A stretch of 64,000 nucleotides of DNA from Ehretia macrophylla (GCA_037974665.1 CM075768.1:64941816-65005815), one strand, 5' to 3'; counted from the first letter of the stretch, positions 50,663-62,291 are shown. Notes: a model not told the origin generated them from the letters alone. Made by a program: numbers and translations.

Positions 50663-50780
50663 GGGTGCAACACGAGGACTTCCCACGGGGGCACTCATCT
50701 TAGTACCACTCTCTTACAAGCACGCTTAACTTCAGAATTCTGATGGGATCCGGTGCATTAGTGCTGGTATGATCGCACCC
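50663..50780 (-). rRNA. 5S rRNA copy 59, altered-IE variant
   Basis: Changes at 95, 90, 86, 81, 74, 67, 66, 65, 47 and 44. Counterpart of copy 47. Confidence 0.87.
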
Positions 50781-51338
50781 GTCATGTTGAGAGCACAATT
50801 CCTATATGTGTTAGCGGCTCACAATGCCAGCCTAGAGAGATGGCCCATTCAAAAGGCCCAATGGGCTTAACGACAACCCATCCGCTTCAACAACGTAGCA
50901 TCCTCGCAAGACATGATATCGACACGTTGTAGGGCCCTTTCATGTTCCGCGAATCAGGTTGTCGTCCTTTTAACAACTCACGACGAACGATCCGGGATAG
51001 AAAAATAGGGCAAAAGAATAAAAGAATCCTGAACCTGATGAAAATGTTCAATATTGGGCTCCAGAAATGGGCACAGCGAGACAAGCTGGCTGCCCTCATC
51101 GTAGAGCTCTCAAAGAGCTTTGCAACGGTATGCTGTGCATCGCGTAACTCCTTACGGATCAAAAGTTATGGGCACCGGAGCGACGGAGACCTGGTCAAAA
51201 ACACTACGCCCTCAGTGTGCGGGCCTGACCTCTACGTGAAGCGAAGTTGTATTGCCCAATGTTTTGAGGGATTCGGAAATTGAGATTTGGTGGATAAAGT
51301 ATCTTGGCAACCCTAACCAAGGCAAAAAATTTGAAAAT

Positions 51339-51456
51339 GGGTGCAACACGAGGACTTCCCAGGGGGTCACCCATCCTAGTACTACTCTCGCCCAAGCACG
51401 CTTAACTTCGGAGTTCTGATGGGATCCGGTGCATTAGTGCTGGTATGATCGCACCC
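51339..51456 (-). rRNA. 5S rRNA copy 60, exact consensus
   Basis: 5S ribosomal RNA is a structural RNA of the large ribosomal subunit, made by RNA polymerase III. This copy matches the majority sequence of the array at all 118 positions: start GGGTGCGATCATACCAGCAC, A box with GTTAAGCGTGCTTG, IE CGAGAG, C box with GGATGGGTGACC, and end GTGTTGCACCC. That is the standard plant 5S sequence. The upstream GC motif is altered here (GAAGTTACAATT in place of GAGGGCACAATT on the plus strand), so its activity is not assured. Confidence 0.98.
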
Positions 51457-51864
51457 GTCATGTTGAAGTTACAATTCCTATATGTGTTAACGGTTCACAG
51501 TCCCAGCCTAGAGAGATGGCCCATTCAAAAGGCCCAATGGGCTTAACGACATCCCATCTGCTTCAACAACGCAGCATCCTCGCAAGATGTGATATTGACA
51601 CGTTGGAAGGCCCTCTGATGTACCGCGAGTCAGGTTGTCGCCATTTTAACATCTCATGACGTACGATCCGGGACTTAAAAATAGGGCAAAAAAAGAAAAG
51701 TGTCTTGAAACTGATGAAAACGTTCGATTTTGGGCTCCAAAAATGAGCATAGCGGGCAAGCTGGCTACCCCCATCGTGGAACTCTCAGAGAGCTTTGCAA
51801 CGGTATGCTGGACAACGCGTAACTCCTTACGGATCAAAAGTTATAGGCACCGGAGCGATGGAGA

Positions 51865-51912
51865 CCTGGTCACAAACCCTACGACCTGGTCACAAAGCCT
51901 ACGACCTCGGTT
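51865..51912 (-). repeat. ~21-bp tandem duplication in spacer
   Basis: GACCTGGTCACAAACCCTAC is followed at once by a near copy, GACCTGGTCACAAAGCCTAC. This unit is 697 bp instead of 676. Confidence 0.8.
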
Positions 51913-52035
51913 TGCGAGCTCGGTCTCTTCGTGAAGCGAAGTTGTCTTTCCCAATGTTCCGTGGGATTCGGTAATAGAGATTTGGTGGATAAAGTTTCTT
52001 GGCAACCCTAACCAGGGGAAAAAAAATTGAAACGG

Positions 52036-52167
52036 GGGTGCAACACGAGGACTTCCCCGGCGGTCACCCATCCTAGTACCACTCTCTCCCAAGCACGCTT
52101 AACTTCGGAGTTCTAATGGGATCCGGTGCATTAGTGCTGGTATGATAATGCTGGTATGATCGCACCC
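52036..52167 (-). pseudogene. 5S rRNA copy 61 with 14-nt internal duplication
   Basis: 132 nt. The block AATGCTGGTATGAT near the 5' end of the gene (rRNA about 8-22) is partly repeated at 52147-52160, shifting the start 14 nt further from the A box. Other changes at 96, 93, 74, 67 and 39. The product could not fold as normal 5S helix I. Confidence 0.85.
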
Positions 52168-52726
52168 GTCATGTTGAGAGCACAATTCCTATATGTGTTA
52201 GCGGTTCACAGTGCCAGCCTAGAGAGATGGCCCATTCAAAAGGCCCAATAGGCTTAACGACAACCCATCCACTTCAACAACGCAGCATCCTCGCAATACG
52301 TGATATCGACACATTGTAGGGCCCTCTGATGTACCGCGAGTCAGGTTGTCGTCCTTTTAACAGCTCCCGACGTACGATCCGGGACAGAAAAATAGGGCAA
52401 AAGAAGAAAAGTGTATTGAAACTGATGAAAACATTCGATTTTGGGCTCCAAAAACTGGCACAGCTAGCAAGCTAGCTACCCATGTCATAGAGCTCTCAGA
52501 GAGCTTTGCAACGGTATGCTGTGCGGCACGTAACTCATTACGGATCAAAAGTTATGGGCACCGGAGCGATAGAGACCTGGTCACGAACCCTACACCCTCG
52601 GTTTGCGGGCCCGACCTCTACGTGAAGCGAAGTTGTCTTGCCCAATGTTCTGTGGGATTCTATAATAGAGATTTGGTGGATAAAGTATCTTGGCAACACT
52701 AACCAGGGCAAAAAAAATTGAAAAAG

Positions 52727-52844
52727 GGTTGCAACACGAGGACTTCCGAGGGGGTCACCCATCCTAGTACTACTCTCGCCCAAGCATGTTTAACTTCAGT
52801 GTTCTAGTGGGATCCGGTGCATTAGTGCTGGTATGATTGAACCC
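52727..52844 (-). rRNA. 5S rRNA copy 62, degenerate
   Basis: Changes at 116, 97, 58, 56, 47, 45, 39, 38, 7 and 5. Confidence 0.87.
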
Positions 52845-53402
52845 GTCATGTTGAGGGCACAATTCCTTTATGTGTTAACGGTTCACAATGCCAGCCTAGA
52901 GAGATGGCCCATTCATAAGGCCCAATGGGCTTAACGACAACCCATCAACTTCAACAGCGCAGCATCCTCGCAAGACGTGATATCGACACATTGTAGGGCC
53001 CCCTGATATCCCGCGAGTTAGGTTGTTGTCCTTTTAACAGCTCACGATGTACAATTCGGGACGGAAAAATAGAGCAAAAGAAATAAGTGGCCTGAAACTG
53101 ATGAAAACGTTCAATTTTTGCCCGGAAAAAGGGGCACAGCGAGCAAACTGGCTGCCCTCGTCGTAGAGCTCTCAGACATCTTTGCAACGGTATGCTGTGT
53201 GCCGCATAACTCCTTACGGATCAAAAGTTATGGGCACCGGAGCGACGCAGACCTGTTCACAAACCCTTCGCCCTCGGTTTGCGGGCTCGACCTCTACGTG
53301 AAGCGAAGTTGTCTTGCCCAATGTTCCGTGGGATTCGGTAATAGAGATTTGGTGGATAATGTATCTTCGCAACCTTAACCAGGGGAAAAAAAATTGAAAA
53401 GG

Positions 53403-53520
53403 GGGTGTAACACGAGTACTTCCCAGGGGGTCACCTATCCTAGTCCTTCTCTCGCCCAAGCACGCTTAACTTCGGAGCTCTGATGGGATCCGGTGCATTA
53501 GTGCTGGTATGATTGCACCC
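53403..53520 (-). rRNA. 5S rRNA copy 63
   Basis: Changes at 113, 104, 85, 76, 73, 43 and 7. Confidence 0.9.
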
Positions 53521-54078
53521 GCCATGTTGAGGCTCAATTCCTATATGTGTTAACGGTTCACTGTGCTAGCCTTGAGAGATGGCCTATTCAAAAGGCCCAA
53601 TGGGCCTAACGATAACCCATCCGCTTCAACTACGCAGCATCCTCGCAAGACATGATGTCGACACGTTGTAGGGCCCTCTGATGTACCTCGAGTCAGGTTG
53701 TCGTCCTTTGAACAGCTCACGACGTACGATCCGGGATGAAAAAACAGGGCAAAAGAAGAAAAGTATCCAGAAACTGATGAAAACGTTCCATTTTGGGTTT
53801 CAAAAATAGGTAAAGTGAGCAAGCTTGCTACCCCCATCGTAGTGCTCTTAGAGAGCTTTGCAACGGTATGCTGTGCACCGCGTAACTCCTTACGAATCAA
53901 AAGTTATAGGCCTTGGAGCGACGGAGAACTGGTCACAAATCCTACGGCCTCGGTTTGCGGGCCCGGCCTCTACGTGAAGCGAAGTTGTCTTGCCCAATGT
54001 TCAATGGCATTCGATAATAGAGATTTGGTGCGTAAAATATCTTCGCAACCCTAACCAAGGGAAAAAAAATTGAAAAGG

Positions 54079-54196
54079 GGTTGCAATACGAGTACTTCCC
54101 AGGGGTTCACCCATCCTAGTACTACTCTAGCCCAAGCACGCTTAACTTCGGAGTTCTGATGGGATCCGTTGCATTAGTGCTGGTATGATTGCACCC
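54079..54196 (-). rRNA. 5S rRNA copy 64
   Basis: Changes at 116, 110, 104, 91, 68, 28 and 7. Confidence 0.9.
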
Positions 54197-54291
54197 GTTA
54201 TGTTGAGGCACAATTCCTATATATGTTAACGGTTCATAGTGCCAGCCTAGAGAAATGGTCCATACAAAAGGCCCAATGGGCTTAACGACAA

Positions 54292-54312
54292 CCCATCCAC
54301 TTAACATCTCAC
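54292..54312 (-). other. 85-bp spacer deletion
   Basis: CCCATCCAC is joined to TTAACATCTCACGACG, removing the stretch that normally holds TAGGGCCCT. Unit length is 592 bp. The loss also fuses frames into a spurious 203-codon ORF (54122-54733). Confidence 0.85.
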
Positions 54313-54670
54313 GACGTACAATCCTGGACGAAAAAATAGGGCAAAAGAAGAAAAGTGGGCTGAAACTGATAAAAACGTTCGATTTTGGGCTCCAAAAATG
54401 GTCACAGCGAGCCAGCTGGCTGCCTTCGTCGTTGAGCTCTTCGAGAGCTTTGTAACGGTATACTGTGCGCCGCGTAACTCCGTACGGATCAAAAGTTATG
54501 GGCACCGGAGCGACGGAGACTTGGTCACAAGCCCTACGCCCTCGGTTTGCGGGCCCAGCCTCCACGTCAAGCGAAGTTGTCTTGCCTAATGTTCCGTGGG
54601 ATTCGATAATAGAAATTTGGTGGATAAAGTATCTTAGCAACCCTAACCAGGGCAAAAAAAATTGAAAAGG

Positions 54671-54788
54671 GGGCGCAACACGAGGAATTCCCAGGGGATC
54701 ACCCATCCTAGTACAACTCTCGCCCAAGCACACTTAACTTCGGAGTTCTAATGGGATCCGGTGCATTAGTGCTGGTATGATCGCACCC
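54671..54788 (-). rRNA. 5S rRNA copy 65
   Basis: Changes at 115, 102, 91, 74, 57 and 39. Confidence 0.91.
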
Positions 54789-55347
54789 ATCATGTTGAGG
54801 GCACAATTCCTATATGTGTTAACGGTTCACAGTGCGAGCCTATAGAGTTAGCCCATTCAAAAGGCCCAATGGGATTAACGACAACCCATCCGCTTCAACA
54901 ACGCAGCATCCTCGCAAGACGTGATATCGACACGTTGTAGCGCCCTCTGATGTACCGTGATTCAGGTTGTCGTCCTTTTAACAACTCATGACGTACGATC
55001 TGGGACGGAAAAATAGAGCAAAATAACAAAAGTGGCCTGAAACTGATGAAAACGTTCGATTTTAGGCTCCAAAAAGAGGCAAAGCGAGCATGCTAGCTGT
55101 CCCCGTCGTAGTACTCTCAGAGTGCTTTGCAACGGTATGCTGTGCACCGCGTAACTCCTTGCGGATCAAACGTTATTGGCACCAGAGCAACGGAGACTTG
55201 GTCGCAAACCCTACGCCCTCGGTTTACGGGCCCGGCCTTTACGTGAGGCGAAGTTGCGTTGCCCAATGCTCCGTGGGATTCGGTAATAGAGATTTGGTGG
55301 ATAAAGTATCTTGGCAACCCAAACCAGGGCAAAAAAAATTGAAAATG

Positions 55348-55465
55348 GGGTGCAACACGAGGACTTCCCATGGGGACACCCATCCTAGTACTACTCTCGC
55401 CCAAGCACACTTAACTTCGGAGTTCTGATGGGATCCGGTGCATCAGTGCTGGTATGATCGCAACT
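55348..55465 (-). rRNA. 5S rRNA copy 66
   Basis: Changes at 95, 90, 57, 22, 3 and 1. Confidence 0.91.
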
Positions 55466-56024
55466 GTCATGTTCAGAGCACAATTCCTATATGTGTTAAC
55501 GGTTCACAGTGCCATCCTAGAGAGATTGCCCATTCAAAAGGCCCAATGGGCTTAACGACAACCCATCCGCTTCAACAACGCAGCATCCTTGCAAGATGTG
55601 ATATCGACACGATATAGGGCCCTCTGATGTATCGCGATTCAGGTTGTCATCTTTTTAACAGCTCACGACGTACGATCCGGGACAGAAAAATAGGGCAAAA
55701 GAAGAAAAGTGGCCTGAAACTGATGAAAATGTTTGATTTTGGGCTCCAAAAATGGGCAAAGCGAGCAAGCTCGCTGTTCCCTTGTCGTAGAGCTCTCAGA
55801 GAGCTATGCAACGGTATGCTGTGCACCGCGTAACTCCATACGGATCAAAATTATGGGCACCAGAGCGACGGAGACCAGGTCCAAAACCCTACGCCCTCGG
55901 TTTGCAGGCCCAGCCTGTACGTGAAGCGAAGCTGTCTTGCCCAATGTTCCGTGGGATTCGGTAATAGAGATTTGGTGGATAAAGTATCTTGGCAACCCTA
56001 ACAAAGGCAAAAAAAATTGAAAGG

Positions 56025-56142
56025 GGGTGCAACACGAGGACTTCCCAGGGGGTCATCCATCCTAGTACTACTCTCGCCCAAGCACGCTTAACTTCGGAGT
56101 TCTGATGGGATCCGGTGCATTAGTGCTGGTATGATCGCACCC
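56025..56142 (-). rRNA. 5S rRNA copy 67, near consensus
   Basis: A single change, at 87 (C box). Confidence 0.96.
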
Positions 56143-56699
56143 TTCATGTTGAGGCACAATTCCTATATGTGTTAACGGTTCACAGTGCCAGCCTATAGAG
56201 ATGGCCCATTCAAAAGGCCCAATGGGCTTAACGACAACCAATCCGCTTCAACAACGCAGCATCCTCGCAAGACGTGATATCGACACGTTGTAGGGCCCTC
56301 TGATGTACAGCGAGTCAGGTTGTCGTCCTTTTAACAACTCACGACGTACGATCCGGGATGAAAAAATAGAGCAAAAGAACAAAAGTGGCCTGAAACTGAT
56401 GAAAACGTTCGATTTCGGGCTCCAAAAAGGGGCACAGCGAGCATGCTAGCAGCCCCCGTTGTAAAGCTCTCAGAGAGCTTTGCAACGTTATGCTGTGCAC
56501 CGCGTAACTCCTTGCAGATCAAAAGTTATTGGCACCGGAGCAATGGAGACTTGGTCGCAAACCCTACGCCCTCGGTTTACGGGCCCGGCCTCTACGTGAA
56601 GCGAAGTTGTCTGGCCCAATGTTCTGTGGGATTCGGTAATAGAGATTTGGTGGATAAAGTATCTTGGCAACCCTAAATAGGGCAAAAAAAATTGAAAGG

Positions 56700-56817
56700 G
56701 GGTGCAACACGAGGACTTCCCATGGGCACATCCATCCTAGTACTACTCTCGCCCAAGCACGCTTAACTTCGGAGTTCTGATGGGATCCGGTGCATTAGTG
56801 CTGGTATGATCGCAACC
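56700..56817 (-). rRNA. 5S rRNA copy 68
   Basis: Changes at 95, 91, 90, 87 and 3. Counterpart of copy 51. Confidence 0.91.
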
Positions 56818-57374
56818 GTCATGTTGAGGGCACAATTCCTATATGTGTTAACGGTTCACAGTGCCTGCCTAGAGAGATAGCTGATTCAAAAGACCCAATT
56901 GGCTTAACGACAACCCATCCGCTTTAACAACGCAGCATCCTCGCAAGACGTGATATCGACACGATATAGTGCCCTCTGATGTCCGGCGAGTAAGGTTGTC
57001 ATCTTTTTAACAGTTCATGACGTACGATCCGTGACGGAAAAACATTGGAAAAGACGAAAAGTGGCCTAAAACTGATGAAAACGTTCGATTTTGGGCTCCA
57101 AAAAGGGCAAAGCGAGCATGCTCGCTGCCCCTGTCGTAGAGCCCTCAGAGAGCTTTGCAACGGTATGCTGTGCTCCGCATAATTCTTTACGGATCAAAAG
57201 TTCTGGGCACCGGAGCGACGGAGACCTGGTCACAAACCCTACGCCCTCGATTTGCGGGCCCAACCTCTACGTGAAGGGAAGTTGTCTTGCCCAATGTTCC
57301 GTGGGATTCGGTAATAGAGATTTGGTGGATAAAGTATCTTGGCAACCCTAACAATGGCAAAAAAAATTGAAAGG

Positions 57375-57492
57375 GGGTGCAAAACGAGGACTTCCCATGG
57401 GGTCACCCATCCTAGTACTATTCTCGCCCAAGCACGCTTAACTTCGGAGTTCTGATGGGATCCGGTGCATTAGTGCCGGTATGATCGCACCC
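57375..57492 (-). rRNA. 5S rRNA copy 69
   Basis: Changes at 110, 95, 72 and 16. Confidence 0.93.
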
Positions 57493-58051
57493 GTCATGTT
57501 GAGGGCACAATTCCGATATGTGTTAACGGTTCACAGTCCCAACCAAGAGAGATGGCCCATTGAAAAGGCCCAATGGGCTTAACGACAACCCATCCGCTTC
57601 AACAATGCAGCATCCTCGCAAGACATGATATCGACACATTGTAGGGCCCTCAGATGTAACGCAAGTCTGGTTGTCGTCCTTATAACAGCTCACGACGTAT
57701 GATCAGGGACGGAAAAATAGGGCAAAAGAAGAAATGTGGTATGAAACTGATGTAAACGTTCAATTTTGGGCTCCAAAAATGGGCAAAGCGAGCAAAATCG
57801 TTGCCCACTTTGTAGTGCTCTCTAAGAGCTTTGCAACGGTATGCAGTGCGTCGCGTAACTCCTTACGGATCAAAATTTATGGGCACCGGAGCGACGGAGA
57901 CCTGGTCACAAACCCTATGCCCTCAGTTTGCAGGCCCGGCCTGTACGTGAAGCGAAGTTGTCTAGCCCAATGTTCCGTGGGATTCGGTAATAGAGAATTT
58001 GGTGGATAAAGTATCTTGGCAACCCTAACAATGGCAAAAAAAATTGAAAGG

Positions 58052-58169
58052 GGGTGCAAAACGAGGACTTCCCATGGGGTCACCCATCCTAGTACTACAC
58101 TCGCCCAAGCACACTTAACTTCAATGTTCTGATGGGATCCGGTGCATTAGTGCTGGTATGATTGCACCC
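58052..58169 (-). rRNA. 5S rRNA copy 70
   Basis: Changes at 110, 95, 71, 57, 47, 46, 45 and 7. Shares 110 and 95 with neighbouring copy 69. Confidence 0.89.
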
Positions 58170-58727
58170 GTCATGTTGGGGGCACAATTCCTATACATGT
58201 TAACGGTTCACAGTCCCGACCTAGAGAGATGGCCCATTCAAAAGGCCCAATGGGGTTAAAGACTACCCATCAGCTTCAACAACGCAGCATCCTCGCACGA
58301 AGAGATATCGACACGTTGTATGGCCCTCTGATGTACCACGAGTAAGGTAGTCGTCCTTTTAACAGCTCTCGACGTACGATCCGCGAAGAAAAAACAGAGC
58401 AAAAGAATAAAAGTGGCCTGAAATTGATGAAAATATTCGATTTTGGGCTCCAAAAAGGGGCACAGCGGGCAAGCTGGCTGCCCCTGTCGTAGAGCTCTCA
58501 AAGAGCTTTGCAACGGTATGCTGTACGCCGCGTAACTCCTTACGGATCAAAAGTTATGGGCATCGGAGCGACGGAGACCTGGTCACAAGCCCTACGCCCT
58601 CGGTTTGTGAACCCGGCCTCTATGTGAAGCGAACTTGTCTTGCCCAATGTTCCGTGGGATTTGATAATAGAGATTTGGTGGATAAAGCATATTCGCAACC
58701 CTAACCAGGGGAAAAAAAATTGAAAGG

Positions 58728-58845
58728 GGGTGCAACACGAGGACTTCCCATGGGGACACCCATCCTAGTACTACTCTCGTCCAAGCACGCTTAACTTCGG
58801 AGTTCTGATGGGATCCGGTGCATTAGTGTTGGTATGATCGCACCC
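58728..58845 (-). rRNA. 5S rRNA copy 71
   Basis: Changes at 95, 90, 66 and 17. Shares the C-box pair 95+90 with copy 66. Confidence 0.93.
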
Positions 58846-59405
58846 GTCATATTGAGGGCACAATTCCTATATGTGTTAACGGGTCACAGTGCCAGCCTTG
58901 AGAGATGGCCCATTCAAAAGGCCCAATGGGCTTAACGATAACCCATCTGCTTCAACAATGCAGTATCCTCGCAAGACGTGATATCGACAAATTGTAGGGC
59001 CCTCTGATGTCCCGCGAGTCAGGTTGTCGTCCTTTTAACAGCTCACGACGTACAATTTAGGACGGAAAAATAGAGCAAACGGACAAAAGTGGCCTAAAAC
59101 TGATGAAAACGTTCGATTTTGGGCGCCAAAAAGGGGCACAGCGTGCAAGCTGGCTGCTCCCGTCGTAGAGCTCTCAGAGAGCTTTGCAACGGTATGCTGT
59201 GCGCTGCGTAGCTTCTTACGGATCAAAAGTTATGGGCACCGGAGCGACGGAAACCTGGTCAAAAAACCCTTCGCCCTCGATTTACGGGCCCGGCCTCTAC
59301 GTGAAGCGAAGTTGTCTTGCCCAATGTTTCATGGGATTCGGTAATAGAGATTTGGTGGATAAAGTAACTTCGCAACCCTAACCAGGGGTAAAAAAATTGA
59401 AAAGG

Positions 59406-59523
59406 GTGTGCAACACGAGGACTTCCCAGGGGGTCACCCATCCTAGTACTACTCTCGCCCAAGCACGCTTGACTTCGGAGTTCTGATGGGATCCGGTGCA
59501 TTAGTGCTAGTATGATTGCACCC
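59406..59523 (-). rRNA. 5S rRNA copy 72
   Basis: Changes at 117, 53, 15 and 7. Confidence 0.93.
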
Positions 59524-60081
59524 GTCAAGTTGAGGCACAATTCCTATATGTGTTAACGGTTCACAGTGCCAGCTTAATGAGATGGCCCATTAAAAAGGTC
59601 AAATGGGCTTAACGACAACCCATCCGCTTCAACAACTTAGCATCCTCGTAAGACGTGATATCGACACGTTGTAGGGCCCTCTGATGTACCGCGAGTCAGG
59701 TTGTCGTCCTTTTAACAACTCACGACGTACGATCAGGGACTGAAAAATATGGCAAAAGAAGAAAAGTGGCCTGAAACTGATGTAAACTTTCAATTTTGGG
59801 CTTCAAAAATGGGCACAGCGAGCAAGCTCGCTGCCCACATCGTAGTGCTCTCTAAGAGCTTTGTAACGGTATGCTATGCGCCGCGTAACTCCGCACGGAT
59901 CAAAAGTTATGGGCACCGGAGCGGCGGAGACCTGGTCACAAACCCTACGCCCTCGGTTTGTGGGGCCCGGCCTTTACTTGAAGCGAAGTTGTCCTGCCCA
60001 ATGTTTCATGGGATTCGGTAATAGAGATTTGGTGGATAAAGTATCTTGGCAACCCTAACAAGGGCAAAAAAAATTGAAAGC

Positions 60082-60198
60082 GGGAGTAACACGAGGACTT
60101 CCCTGGGGTCACCCATCCTAGTACTACTCTCGCCTAAGCACGCTTAACTTCAGAGTTCTGATGGGATCCGATGCATTAGTGCTGGTATGATCACACCA
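60082..60198 (-). rRNA. 5S rRNA copy 73
   Basis: 117 nt, with one base lost at about 92-95 in the C box. Changes at 115, 113, 96, 64, 47, 28, 6 and 1. Confidence 0.87.
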
Positions 60199-60759
60199 GT
60201 CATGTTGAGGGCATAATTCCTTTATGTGTTAACGGTTCACAGTCCCAACCTAGAGAGATGGTCCATTCAAAAGGCCCAATGGGCTTAACGACAACCCATC
60301 CGCTTCAACAACGCAGCATCCTCGCAAGACTTGATATCGACAGGTTGTAGGGCCCTCTGATGTCCCGCGAGTCAAGTTGTCGTCCTTTTAATAGCTCACG
60401 ACGTACGATTCGGGACGGAAAAATAGAGCAAAAGAACAATAGTGGCCTAAAACTGATGAAAACCTTTGATTTTGGGATCCAAAAAGGGCACACAACGAGT
60501 AAACGGGATGCCCATGTCGTAGAGCTCTCAGAGAGCTTTGTAACGGTATGCTGTGCGCCGCGTAACTCCTTAGGGATCAAAAGTTATGGGCACCGGAGCG
60601 ACGGAGACCTGGTGACAAACCCTACGCCCTCGGTTTGCGGGCCCGGCCTCTACATGAAGCGAAGTTGTCTTGCCCAATGTTCCGTGGGATTTGGTAATAG
60701 AGATTTGGTGGATAAAGTATCTTGGCAACCCTAACCGGGGTAAAAAAAAATTGAAAATG

Positions 60760-60877
60760 GGGTGGAACACGAGGACTTCCCAGGGGGTCACCCATCCTAG
60801 TACTACTCTCGCCCAAGCACGCTTAACTTCGGAGTTCTTATGGGATCTGGTGCATTAGCGCTGGTATGATAGCACCC
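60760..60877 (-). rRNA. 5S rRNA copy 74
   Basis: Changes at 113, 39, 30, 19 and 7. All three internal boxes are intact. Confidence 0.93.
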
Positions 60878-61436
60878 GTCATGTTGAGGGCACAATTCCT
60901 ATATGTGTTAATGGTTCACAATGCCAGCCTAGAGAGATGGCCCATTAAAAAGGCCCAATGGGCTTAAAGACAACCCATCCGCTTCAACAACGCAGCATCC
61001 TCGCAAGACGCGATATCGAAACGTTGTTTGGCCCTCTGATGTACCGCGAGTCAGGTTGTAGTCCTTTTAATAGCTCACGATGTACGATCCGGGACTGAAA
61101 AACAGGGCAAAAGAAGAAAAGTGGCCTGAAACTGATGAAAACATTTGATTTTGTTCGTCAAAAACAGGCACAGCGAGCAAGCTGGCTACCCTTGTCGTAG
61201 AGCTCTCAGAGAGCTTCGCAATGGTATGTTATGCGCCACGTAACTCCTTGCGGATAAAAAGTTATGGGCACCGGAGTGACGGAGACCTGGTCACAGACCT
61301 TACGCCCTCGGTTTGTGGGCCCGACCTTTACGTGAAGTGAAGTTGTCATGCCCAATGTTCCGTGGGATTCGGTAATAGAGATTTGGCGGATAAAGTATCT
61401 TGGCAGCCCTAACTAGGGCAAAAAAAATTGAAAAGG

Positions 61437-61554
61437 GGGTGCAACACGAGGACTTCCCAGGGGGTCACCCATCCTAGTACTACTCTCCCCCAAGCACGCT
61501 TAACTTCGGAGTTCTGATGGGATCCGGTGCATTAGTGCTGGTCTGATCGCACCC
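61437..61554 (-). rRNA. 5S rRNA copy 75, near consensus
   Basis: Changes only at 67 and 12. Confidence 0.95.
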
Positions 61555-62079
61555 GTCATGTTTAGGGCACAATTCCTATATGTGTTAACGGTTCACAGTG
61601 CCAGCCTAGTGTAATGGCCCATTCAAAAGGCCCAATGGGCTTAACAACAACCCATCCGCTTCAACAATGTAGCATCCTCGCAAGACGTGGTATCGACACG
61701 TTGTAGGGCCCTCTGATGTACCGCGAGTCAGGTTGTCATCCTTTTAACAGCTCACGACGTACGATCCGGGATGGAAAAACAGGGCAAAAGAAGAAAAGTA
61801 TGCCGAAACTGATGAAAACATTCGATTTTGGGTTCCAAAAATGGGCACAGCGAGCAAGCTGGCTACCCCCGTCGTAGAGCTCTCAGAGAGCATTGCAACG
61901 GTATGCTGTGCGCCGCAACTCCTTACGGATCAAAAGTTATAGGCACCGGAGTGACGGAGACCTGGTCATAAACCCTACTCCCTCGGATTGCGGGCCCGGC
62001 CTCTATGTGAAGCGTAGTTGTCTTGCCCAATGTTCCGTTCGATTCGGTAATAGAGATTTGGTGGATAAAGTATCTTGGC

Positions 62080-62087
62080 AACCCTAA
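62080..62087. promoter_or_regulatory. Telo-box-like AACCCTAA beside the 5S terminator (representative)
   Basis: AACCCTAACC lies a few bases beyond the T8 terminator of copy 76 and recurs at the same place in most units. Telo-boxes in plants are bound by TRB-type Myb proteins and are common in promoters of ribosomal protein genes. A role here is inferred only. Confidence 0.55.
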
Positions 62088-62094
62088 CCAGGGC

Positions 62095-62102
62095 AAAAAA
62101 AA
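62095..62102 (-). terminator. RNA polymerase III T-run terminator of copy 76 (representative)
   Basis: Eight T residues on the minus strand about 10 nt past the 3' end of the gene; most units also have a TTTT right next to the gene. The layout is near-universal in the array; copy 52 is the clearest exception. Confidence 0.88.
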
Positions 62103-62112
62103 TTTGAAAATG

Positions 62113-62230
62113 GGGTGCAACACGAGGACTTCCCAGGGGGTCACCCATCCTAGTACTATTCTCGCCCAAGCACGCTTAACTTCGGAGTTCTGATGGGATC
62201 CGGTGCATTAGTGCTGGTATGATCGCACCC
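62113..62230 (-). rRNA. 5S rRNA copy 76, near consensus
   Basis: A single change, at 72 (last base of the IE). Upstream elements and terminator are all in place, making it one of the best candidates for an active gene. Confidence 0.96.
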
Positions 62231-62260
62231 GTCATGTTGAGGGCACAATTCCTATATATG
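62231..62260 (-). promoter_or_regulatory. External start-site elements of a 5S gene (representative, copy 76)
   Basis: On the minus strand, CATATATAGG spans about -30 to -21, GC lies at -14/-13 and C at -1. Plant 5S genes use a TATA-like box near -28, GC near -12 and C at -1 with the internal boxes, so these fit. Edge copies 2-7 carry CATAAAGG or CATTAAGG at the TATA position instead. Confidence 0.75.
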
Positions 62261-62291
62261 TTAACGGTTCACAGTGCCAGCCAAGAGAGAT

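Larger units (their letters stand above)
61555..62112 (-). repeat. Representative 5S intergenic spacer (558 bp)
   Basis: Chosen as an intact example of the ~76 spacers. Reading rightward from gene 75 it contains the start-site elements, a site II cluster, the AGCTCACGACGTACGATCCG block (into which the right LTR inserted in another unit), an AGAGCTCT palindrome followed by AGAGAGC, a CTACGTGAAGCGAAGTT-like block, the telo-box-like AACCCTAA and the T-run terminator of gene 76. No coding region, tRNA or other RNA gene is recognisable in it. Confidence 0.88.

Noticed and set aside
54122-54733. 203-codon minus-strand ORF, the longest in the array
   Set aside because: Created by the 85-bp spacer deletion near 54300 fusing two chance frames. 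It contains the antisense and spacer sequence of a 5S unit.
11022-62169. Recurrent ORFs of 60-117 codons in every 5S unit, for example a minus-strand 81-codon frame starting MGESSTRMGDPLGSPR and a 63-codon frame starting MIRKELRGAQHTV
   Set aside because: They read through the 5S gene, its T-run terminator and the spacer. Their similarity is explained by tandem repetition; many copies are broken by indels and no protein domain is visible.
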